Below, piece after piece: positions 1 to 4,982 of a stretch of 5,749 nt of DNA. Both the position numbers and the translations under genes were made by a program. The stretch comes from Gammaproteobacteria bacterium. Lineage in GTDB: Bacteria > Pseudomonadota > Gammaproteobacteria > Pseudomonadales > Azotimanducaceae. The notes below the pieces were generated by a model that was given only the letters and a program-made list of their open reading frames with translations, was not told the DNA's origin and did no database searches. Location: positions 1 through 5,749 of the forward strand of contig JAPUFN010000175.1 in NCBI GenBank assembly GCA_027293665.1, written 5' to 3'. The stretch's first letter is position 1, and the number at the start of each line of letters is the position of its first letter.

Positions 1-486
1 AACGACACTACCCGGAATTCGATAAGCGGTGGCGTGCTGGCGTTGAATCAGAATCCCGCCCAGTACCAAAAGCTGCGTGAGGATCTGAGCCTGATTCCGA
101 GCATGGTCTCGGAAATCATCCGCTGGCAGACGCCGCTGGCGTACATGCGCCGAACCGCACTCGTGGATACCGTGCTGCGTGGTAAGCACATCATGGCTGG
201 CGACAAGGTGATCATGTGGTACATCTCCGGCAACCGCGATGATGAGGTCATCGAACGAGCCGATGAGTTCATCATTGACCGGCCGCAGTCGCGCCATCAT
301 CTGTCGTTCGGCTTCGGAATTCATCGCTGCATGGGAAACCGGCTGGCGGAGATGCAGTTGCGGATCGTCTGGGAAGAAATCATGCAGCGGTTTCACAAGG
401 TCGAGGTGGTGGGTGAACCCGAGCGCACGCTTTCTTCATTCGTGAAAGGTTACACGCACCTGCCAGTTCGTCTGCACGAGATCTAG
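1..486 (+). CDS. CYP153: Cytochrome P450, CYP153 family (alkane/fatty acid terminal hydroxylase), C-terminal fragment
   Basis: The frame is open from base 1 to the TAG at 484-486, giving 161 residues; the upstream part (about 60-65% of a usual 420-470 residue protein) is outside the window. The fragment begins inside the I helix with NDTTRNS, the acid-Thr pair used in oxygen activation. ExxR of the K helix is E38-R41 (EIIR). The haem loop is FGFGIHRCMG at 103-112, with Cys110 (bases 328-330) as the haem ligand. The stretches MWYISGNRD, EFIIDRP and SSFVKGY are, from memory, typical of bacterial CYP153 enzymes. These are soluble class I P450s that add oxygen to the terminal methyl of medium-chain alkanes, cyclic terpenes or fatty acids, using a ferredoxin and ferredoxin reductase. 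No redox partner gene is visible; partners often lie next to CYP153 and could be outside the window. The family call is strong; the substrate cannot be read from this part. Confidence 0.93.
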   Translation, partial: NDTTRNSISGGVLALNQNPAQYQKLREDLSLIPSMVSEIIRWQTPLAYMRRTALVDTVLRGKHIMAGDKVIMWYISGNRDDEVIERADEFIIDRPQSRHHLSFGFGIHRCMGNRLAEMQLRIVWEEIMQRFHKVEVVGEPERTLSSFVKGYTHLPVRLHEI

Positions 487-525
487 CAGCCGGTTGAAAA
501 ACGGTCTACTGGTAAACGCTGCTAG
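483..525. terminator. Candidate bidirectional hairpin between convergent genes
   Basis: CTAGCAGC (483-490) and GCTGCTAG (518-525) form a perfect 8-bp inverted repeat around a 27-base loop. Inside it, GTT (493-495) and AAC (515-517) can extend the stem across a small bulge. It includes the P450 stop codon and lies between two convergent genes, where a shared terminator would be expected. There is no T-run on either side, so it does not fit a classic intrinsic terminator; it may instead be a 3'-end stabilising hairpin or chance. Confidence 0.3.
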
Positions 526-554
526 GCAAATCGCTTATGCGCCAGGCGGATTAC

Positions 555-1715
555 TCAGACGACGCCGTCTTCGCGCAAGCGCGCAATGTCGTCATCCGTA
601 TAACCAAGGCTTGAGAGAATCGTTGTGGTGTGGGCACCATGCGCGGGAGCTTCAAGGCGCAGCGCCGCTGGCTCGTGGCGAAACTTCAACGGTGTACCGA
701 GGTGCTCTTTGCCCGACGCATCTTCCAGGCACATCTCCCGGTGCCGTGTCTGTGCCAGATCCAATCCCGTTCGCAGATCGTTTACCGGTGCAAAACAGAC
801 GTCCAGCTCAGCGAAAAATTCGATCCAGTCCGCTTGCGAGCGGGTGCGGAAGAGCGAGTTGAAGTATTCAACGACCGGTCGTTGGCCTGCTCCGGGCGGT
901 AATTCACACAGTGCGATCAGATCTGGCCGCGCAAGCGCGTTCAGCAGATTGCGGGCAAATTTAATTTCGGAACCACCCAGAACTATGTGCCTGTTGTCCC
1001 GGGTCTCATAAATCCGATACATGGCGGCACCTCCCCAGATGCGTTCCTCGGCCGGTTGCGGTGCACGTTTCTCGGCGAACGCCGCACCCATGCTGTTGGG
1101 CATGCAGGCGAGTATCGAATCCATCATTGCGACGTCCAGATAGTCACCTTCGCCGGTTACCGTGCGCCGATACAGCGCCATGAGGATGCCGCTCAACGTC
1201 AATGTAGCGGCGAGCATGTCACCGGCCGGCAGACCCGGCATGACCGGTTTACCGGTTGTGTCGACATTGTTGGAGAGCAGGCCACACATCGCTTCCACCG
1301 CCAGGTCGTGGGCGGGATCCGTGACAAGCGGGCCCGATTGCCCGTAGGCGGAGATTGCCGCGTAGATAATATCCGGGCGCACTTCGCGAATCGACTTGTA
1401 GTCGATGCCCAGACGAGCGACCACACCGGGTCGAAAGGATTCGATGATGACGTCTGCCTGACTTGCCAGTTGCTGGAAGAGCGCAAGTCCTCGTTCGTCT
1501 TTGAGATTGACGCTGAGACTTTCCTTGCCGCGGTGGGTACAGTCGAAATAGACCGTCTGTGCGCCGCGTTTCTGACCGATGTGACGGTTTGGTTCGCCGC
1601 CGTCAACGTTTTCCACCTTGATGACTCTTGCCCCATGGTCGGCCAGCATCTGGCTGACGGTGGGACCAGGCAGAAATAGAGAAAGATCCAGTACCGTGAT
1701 GCCGTGCAATTTCAT
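555..1715 (-). CDS. CaiB/BaiF CoA-transferase family protein, alpha-methylacyl-CoA racemase-like
   Basis: The protein has 386 residues from the chosen start, close to the family's usual 360-400. The N-terminus (MKLHGITVLDLS, then FLPGP, GARVIKVE) and SFRPGVVARLGIDY are classic family III CoA-transferase blocks. Numbered from the chosen start, His136 (AHDL), Asp166 (GLPAGD) and Glu250 (GGSEIKF) match the order and spacing of the racemase residues His126, Asp156 and Glu241 of the mycobacterial enzyme (30 and 84 residues here, 30 and 85 there). That favours epimerisation of 2-methylacyl-CoA over CoA transfer, where normally only the Asp is essential; a transferase remains possible. The start at 1715 is preferred over an in-frame ATG at 1736 because homologues begin at MKL and an AGGCGG element (complement of 1724-1729) lies 8 bases upstream. 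The gene converges on the P450. If both act on methyl-branched chains, the racemase would prepare 2R acyl-CoA for beta-oxidation (inference). Confidence 0.88.
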   Translation of the reverse strand: MKLHGITVLDLSLFLPGPTVSQMLADHGARVIKVENVDGGEPNRHIGQKRGAQTVYFDCTHRGKESLSVNLKDERGLALFQQLASQADVIIESFRPGVVARLGIDYKSIREVRPDIIYAAISAYGQSGPLVTDPAHDLAVEAMCGLLSNNVDTTGKPVMPGLPAGDMLAATLTLSGILMALYRRTVTGEGDYLDVAMMDSILACMPNSMGAAFAEKRAPQPAEERIWGGAAMYRIYETRDNRHIVLGGSEIKFARNLLNALARPDLIALCELPPGAGQRPVVEYFNSLFRTRSQADWIEFFAELDVCFAPVNDLRTGLDLAQTRHREMCLEDASGKEHLGTPLKFRHEPAALRLEAPAHGAHTTTILSSLGYTDDDIARLREDGVV

Positions 1716-1732
1716 GGGAGTAGCCGCCTGCA

Positions 1733-1745
1733 GCATGAGTCATGC
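1733..1745. promoter_or_regulatory. 13-bp palindrome upstream of the CoA-transferase/racemase gene
   Basis: GCATGA-G-TCATGC is a perfect inverted repeat with 6-bp arms and one central base; the pair 1731/1747 also matches, giving 17 bp with one mismatch. It lies 18 bases before the preferred start at 1715 and would overlap the alternative ATG at 1736. Its place in the divergent gap suits an operator, but no regulator gene is in the window and no clear promoter boxes for the minus-strand gene were found. Confidence 0.25.
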
Positions 1746-1806
1746 AGAAGTTGGTGTACGGTAGATCCGCAGAACTCCAGCCTCGATATCTTGCTGGTGT
1801 CTGAGG

Positions 1807-1812
1807 CATAAT
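1807..1812 (+). promoter_or_regulatory. Candidate -10 box for the exported-protein cassette
   Basis: CATAAT matches the sigma-70 -10 consensus at 5 of 6 positions and lies about 48 bases before the ATG at 1860, giving a leader of roughly 40 bases. No convincing -35 hexamer is present at 16-18 bp spacing; TTGCTG at 1791-1796 is too close. It is offered as the best site in this gap and no more. Confidence 0.25.
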
Positions 1813-1859
1813 GGGCAGTTCGGGATCTTACTTGAACGAGCAGGGGTTGAGGGAAATCT

Positions 1860-2693
1860 ATGCGACAAACGATTGTATTCGTCTTCACAGTATTGCTGTC
1901 AACGGCGGTTCTAGCCGCGGACTATGTTGCACCACGCGGACCGGGTGGCGGACATCCGGATCTGAATGGGATCTGGCAGGTTCTCAATACGGCCAATTTT
2001 GATCTGGAACTGCACCTTGCACGGCCGGCGATGTCGCTGCAGGAGGGTCCGCACGGAGTTCTTCCCGCGGCGGCCGTTTTACCGTTCGGCGCGGTAGGAT
2101 CAGTACCGCCAGGTATGGGTGTAGTCACGAGCGGTAAAATACCGTATACCCCCGAAGCGCTGACGCAGAAAGAGGACAATCAGGAAAACTGGTTGACCCG
2201 GGATCCTGAAGTAAAGTGCTATCTCCCCGGTGTCCCGCGGGCCACCTACATACCGCAGCCGTTCCAGATCTTTCAGGGCGAAAGCTCCATATTTATCGCG
2301 TACCAGTACGCTGGCGCGGTGCGCGACATCTACATGGAAGATCCCGGTGAAGCGCAGATCGACTCCTGGATGGGCCAGTCAGTTGGCCATTGGGAAGGTG
2401 ACACGCTGGTGGTCGAAGTGACTGGCCTCAACGGCCAGGCGTGGCTTGATCGGTCGGGCAATCACTCGAGCTGGAAAACCAAAGTCACGGAGCGCTACAC
2501 GCCGATGAGCGCCAACCACCTGCACTACGAAGCGACGATCGAAGATCCGGAAACATTCACCGAACCCTGGACGATCAGCATGCCACTGTACCGTCGTGTC
2601 GAGGCCAATGCGCAACTGATGGATTTCAAATGTGTGGAGTTCGTTGAGGAACTGCTTTACGGCGAGTGGCGACGCGAGCCTCTGCCGAGGTAG
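1860..2693 (+). CDS. Uncharacterised exported protein, PDLxGxW family, paralogue of the next gene
   Basis: The protein has 277 residues. Residues 1-19/20 are a Sec signal peptide: a short basic start, a hydrophobic core VFVFTVLLSTAV, and cleavage near VLA/AD. The mature part begins with a Gly/Pro-rich segment and PDLNGIW (33-39). Later blocks are DPEVKCYLPG (115-124), GQSVGHWEGDTLVVEVTG (172-189), a KVTERYT block (208-214), TEPW (234-237) and DFKCVE (255-260). The middle and C-terminal parts read as beta-strand-rich, with no transmembrane segment after the signal and no known catalytic motif. A good ribosome site (GAGGG, 1849-1853) lies 6 bases before the ATG. It leads a likely operon with the homologous gene 27 bases downstream and a DUF6152 gene after that. 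Similar proteins occur in environmental Proteobacteria and Acidobacteria as hypothetical proteins (from memory). The function is unknown. A periplasmic ligand-binding or envelope role is only a guess. Confidence 0.85.
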   Translation: MRQTIVFVFTVLLSTAVLAADYVAPRGPGGGHPDLNGIWQVLNTANFDLELHLARPAMSLQEGPHGVLPAAAVLPFGAVGSVPPGMGVVTSGKIPYTPEALTQKEDNQENWLTRDPEVKCYLPGVPRATYIPQPFQIFQGESSIFIAYQYAGAVRDIYMEDPGEAQIDSWMGQSVGHWEGDTLVVEVTGLNGQAWLDRSGNHSSWKTKVTERYTPMSANHLHYEATIEDPETFTEPWTISMPLYRRVEANAQLMDFKCVEFVEELLYGEWRREPLPR

Positions 2694-2720
2694 CGCCGCA
2701 GAAATCACAGGAATTTGTCT

Positions 2721-3779
2721 ATGATTCAAGCGGGAAAAAATGTGGTTGCGGCGGTGGGGCTACTTGCTGCGACGATGTTGGCGCAGGCGCAGATTCAGCG
2801 TACAGAGGAAGGTCTGCCGGATCTGACCGGCACCTATGATATCGCCACTATCACCCCACTGCAGCGCCCTGAAGCGTTTGGTGAAAAACAGTTTCTGACA
2901 CAGGAACAGGCAGACGAGATGGCCGCGCGGGCACATGCGCGCATTGCCGATGATTCCAAGCAGAGCGATCCCGATCGCGGTGCACCACCGGCTGGTGGGG
3001 ACGGCTCGCCAGGTGCTGCGGGAAACGTTGGTGGCTACAACGCTTTCTGGATTGATCCGGGGGAAGCCGCCTTCACGATAGACGGAAAGTTCCGTACGTC
3101 GATTCTGACGCAGCCGAAAAATGGCAGGCGGCCGGAGATGACACCGAGCGGTCGTAAAAAAGCGATGGCACGCCGCGCATTGTTCCGTGAAAACAGAGGG
3201 GACGCCTGGTGGCTCGAACTTGAAGGTCCCGGTCCGTACGATGACCCGGAAAGTCGCACGCTGAGCGATCGCTGTCTGTTGGGATTTGGCTCAACGGGTG
3301 GTCCACCCATGCTGCCGACGCTGTACAACAATCTCAAGCGCATCGTTCAGACGCCCGATCATGTGATGATTCTGGTCGAAATGATCCACGATGCGCGAAT
3401 CATCAGACTCAACAGTGAACACCCACCCGCGAGCGTGAAGAAGTGGCTGGGCGATTCCATCGGCTGGTGGGAGGATGACACACTGATCGTGGAAACCACC
3501 AACTTCACCAGCCGACCGGCGTTATTCGGCGGCACGCAAGATCTTAAAGTGATCGAACGTTTCACGCGGGTTGATGAGAACACCCTGAACTACGCCTTTA
3601 CCGTGGAAGATGTGAATTCATGGACCGAACCCTGGGGTGGTGAATACCCCTGGCCGACTACCGACACGCGGGTGTATGAGTATGCTTGCCACGAGGCAAA
3701 CTACGCCATGGAAGGCATTTTGAAAGGAGCGCGTATCCTGGAGGCGGAGGCGCTGCAGGCCAAAGCTGGTGGTAATTGA
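2721..3779 (+). CDS. Uncharacterised exported protein, longer paralogue of the preceding gene
   Basis: The protein has 352 residues from ATG 2721. A TTG two codons earlier (2715) is rejected because the AGGA site (2709-2712) would be only 2 bases from it, against 8 from the ATG. The signal peptide is residues 1-23, with a clear AQA cleavage site before QIQ. PDLTGTY (33-39) opens the mature protein at the same residue numbers as in the preceding gene. Residues about 75-105 are a Gly/Pro/Asp-rich, probably disordered insert absent from the shorter paralogue. Next come TPSGRKKA, SDRCLL (Cys185), a YNN...IVQTP block, EMIHDARII, LGDSIGWWEDDTLIVETTNF (243-262), TEPW (302-305) and YACHE (Cys323). 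The two Cys are conserved in the neighbour at the same 138-residue separation and could form a disulfide in the periplasm. No membrane segment follows the signal. No enzymatic motif is recognised, so the function is unknown. Confidence 0.85.
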   Translation: MIQAGKNVVAAVGLLAATMLAQAQIQRTEEGLPDLTGTYDIATITPLQRPEAFGEKQFLTQEQADEMAARAHARIADDSKQSDPDRGAPPAGGDGSPGAAGNVGGYNAFWIDPGEAAFTIDGKFRTSILTQPKNGRRPEMTPSGRKKAMARRALFRENRGDAWWLELEGPGPYDDPESRTLSDRCLLGFGSTGGPPMLPTLYNNLKRIVQTPDHVMILVEMIHDARIIRLNSEHPPASVKKWLGDSIGWWEDDTLIVETTNFTSRPALFGGTQDLKVIERFTRVDENTLNYAFTVEDVNSWTEPWGGEYPWPTTDTRVYEYACHEANYAMEGILKGARILEAEALQAKAGGN

Positions 3780-3820
3780 GTTTATAATCGGCTAGGTAAT
3801 CGGATGGATAATCCAGTGAC
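3773..3820 (+). repeat. Four degenerate 12-bp tandem units beginning with TAAT
   Basis: TAAT occurs at 3773, 3785, 3797 and 3809, exactly 12 bp apart: TAATTGAGTTTA, TAATCGGCTAGG, TAATCGGATGGA and TAATCCAGTGAC. Units 2 and 3 share TAATCGG. The first unit contains the stop codon of the preceding gene (TGA, 3777-3779); the array fills most of the 53-bp gap before the DUF6152 gene. It could be a decayed slippage repeat or a phased set of protein-binding sites. The periodicity is seen directly; the meaning is unknown. Confidence 0.5.
3783..3788 (+). promoter_or_regulatory. Candidate internal promoter -10 box (TATAAT) before the DUF6152 gene
   Basis: A perfect TATAAT stands four bases after the upstream stop codon and 44 bases before the ATG at 3833. 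No good -35 is seen at 16-18 bp spacing (CCAAAG at 3760-3765) and there is no TGn extension, so it would be weak or need an activator. It overlaps the 12-bp repeat array. If real, the small gene could be made independently of the two larger ones. Confidence 0.3.
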
Positions 3821-3832
3821 TGAGGTAATTTG

Positions 3833-4261
3833 ATGTTTAGACGTTTATTGATGATGTTGGCTGTTCCTGGCGTGCTCTGCGGATTCGCTGGCACCGCGTC
3901 GGCACACCATGCTTTTGGTGCTGAATTTGATCCCAACCGTCCGCTGATTCTGCGCGGACCGGTGACCCGGGTGGAGTGGGTGAACCCACACGCCTGGATC
4001 CATATGGAGATCACGAAGGAAGACGGCACAAAGGAAATCTGGATGGTGGAAGGCGGCACTCCGAATACGCTGTTGCGCCGGGGTCTGACGAGAAATTCTC
4101 TTATGCCTGGTACCGAGATAATCGTTGACGGCTATCAGAGCAAGGACCGCTCCAACCGGGCGAACGGCCGGGACGTGACCTTCACGGACGGCAGCAAGAT
4201 CTTCCTGGGATCTTCGGGTACGGGCGCGCCAGACGACGGCCGCGACCCGTCGGATCGTTAG
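3833..4261 (+). CDS. DUF6152 family small exported protein
   Basis: The protein has 142 residues. The start is ATG 3833, with GAGGT (3822-3826) 6 bases upstream; a TTG codon just before it is rejected. The signal peptide is residues 1-24 (basic MFRR, hydrophobic core, TASA cleavage), so the mature protein should begin HHAFGAEFD. Next come GPVTRVEWVNPHAWIHMEI (42-60), an IWMVEGGTPNTLLRRG block (69-84), a segment around MPGTEIIVDGYQSKD, ANGRDVTFTDG (110-120), and a polar tail rich in Gly/Asp. This pattern matches DUF6152 as I remember it: a small beta-rich periplasmic domain of unknown function, often one of several hypothetical exported genes together. The N-terminal His pair and the His in NPHAW are family features and could bind metal (inference). 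A lipoprotein reading at Cys16 is unlikely because VLC does not fit a lipobox. It is third in the cassette and ends 7 bases from the convergent GST gene. Confidence 0.88.
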   Translation: MFRRLLMMLAVPGVLCGFAGTASAHHAFGAEFDPNRPLILRGPVTRVEWVNPHAWIHMEITKEDGTKEIWMVEGGTPNTLLRRGLTRNSLMPGTEIIVDGYQSKDRSNRANGRDVTFTDGSKIFLGSSGTGAPDDGRDPSDR

Positions 4262-4268
4262 AGGTCCA

Positions 4269-4889
4269 TCAAGCCTGCGCGCTGGGGCGGCTCGACACGA
4301 GCTTGTGCCAGCGCCAGAGGGCTGCGAGTTCCGGCTCGGGTTTCAGGTCTACCATAGCTGACGCGAAGTCTATTGCGATCAGGGCCGTGATGTCGGCAAT
4401 GCTGAAGCGCGACGCGGCAACGTACTGCGTGGCTTCGAGTTCTTTGTTGAGTCGCGCGTAATAGCTGCGCACTCGTTCATCACTCTGCACCTTCGCTTCC
4501 GGGATCTGGCTGAAACGCCCGGCGGCCATACGTGCGACGATCGGTCCGTTTACCCAGGAAATGCCGATTTGCGACAGGAGTTCCAACTCGATGTGACGAT
4601 TGCCCATCTCTACTAATCCCAGTTCCACGGCAGTCGCGCCGAACAGGTTGGGTAGCGGGTGTTCGGCTTCAATGTAGCGACAGATGGCCACCGACTCGGC
4701 GATGCAGGTGCCATCATCGAGTTCGAGAACAGGGATTTTAGCGCTGGGATTTTTCTTGAGAAATTCCGCCGAGCGATGTTCACCGCCTGCCAGATCGACG
4801 TTTACGAGCTCCACCGACACGTCCTTCTCGGCGAGAAACATCCTTACCCGGCGTGGATTCGGTGCTCCTGGAAAATCGTATAGTTTCAT
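4269..4889 (-). CDS. Glutathione S-transferase, Gtt2-like
   Basis: The protein has 206 residues from ATG 4889; an in-frame TTG at 4943 would add 18 residues that do not look like GST, so the ATG opening MKLYDFPGAPNPRRVR is preferred. The thioredoxin-like domain is residues 1 to about 78: PNPRRVRMFLAEK, KIPVLELDDG with cis-Pro53, and ESVAICRYIE, whose Glu65-Ser66 bind the gamma-glutamyl part of glutathione. The helical domain carries the N-capping box SIAD (163-166). PNPRRVR is typical of the Gtt2-like group. The position of the catalytic Ser in tau/zeta enzymes is Ala9 here, and the His that many Gtt2-like proteins carry in the first helical bundle appears to be Asn114, so the catalytic mode is uncertain. 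It is cytosolic, conjugating glutathione to electrophiles or reducing peroxides; the substrate is unknown. It lies 93 bases downstream of the acyltransferase on the same strand and may be partly cotranscribed with it. Confidence 0.92.
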   Translation of the reverse strand: MKLYDFPGAPNPRRVRMFLAEKDVSVELVNVDLAGGEHRSAEFLKKNPSAKIPVLELDDGTCIAESVAICRYIEAEHPLPNLFGATAVELGLVEMGNRHIELELLSQIGISWVNGPIVARMAAGRFSQIPEAKVQSDERVRSYYARLNKELEATQYVAASRFSIADITALIAIDFASAMVDLKPEPELAALWRWHKLVSSRPSAQA

Positions 4890-4919
4890 CGCGCGACCGC
4901 CACATACATGGAACGGAGC

Positions 4920-4943
4920 ATTGTAACGGTTGTCCGGGGACAA
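4920..4943 (-). promoter_or_regulatory. Candidate GST promoter -10 with an adjoining 14-bp palindrome
   Basis: Read on the minus strand, TACAAT (complement of 4920-4925) matches the -10 consensus at 5 of 6 positions, 30 bases before the GST start at 4889. Just upstream, 4930-4943 is an inverted repeat on the plus strand, TTGTCC-GG-GGACAA, with perfect 6-bp arms. It would cover the spacer and the edge of the -35 region, a usual place for a repressor operator. The half-site read as a -35 (TTGTCC) would be only 12 bp from the -10, too short, so the -35 is unassigned. Confidence 0.3.
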
Positions 4944-4982
4944 TACCGGCGCCGCTGGAACGTGCTGCAGGAAACTACCGCA

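Noticed and set aside
494..862. A 122-codon plus-strand frame after the P450
   Set aside because: It is mostly antisense to the racemase-like gene, begins with a TTG lacking a ribosome site, and looks like out-of-frame translation.
987..1679. A 230-codon open frame on the plus strand
   Set aside because: It runs antisense to the well-supported racemase-like gene, has no recognisable family and no clear ribosome site; it is a codon-bias shadow.
1791..1812. TTGCTG plus CATAAT as a complete sigma-70 promoter
   Set aside because: The spacing is 10 bp, far below the 16-18 bp needed; only the -10 box was kept, at low confidence.
1811..2002. A 63-codon frame starting with ATG before the first exported-protein gene
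   Set aside because: Its ATG overlaps the candidate -10 box, it has no ribosome site, and it overlaps the strong signal-peptide gene in another frame.
3833..3880. Lipoprotein signal (Cys16) in the DUF6152 protein
   Set aside because: The residues before the Cys (GVL) do not fit a lipobox, and a standard TASA cleavage site follows.
3658..4059. A 133-codon minus-strand frame
   Set aside because: It spans the intergenic repeat and lies antisense to two exported-protein genes with good starts and signal peptides; no family resemblance.
4234..4252. CGACGG...CCGTCG hairpin near the end of the DUF6152 gene as a terminator
   Set aside because: The stem is only 6 bp, lies within the coding sequence, and has no T-run; GC-rich coding DNA makes such stems often.
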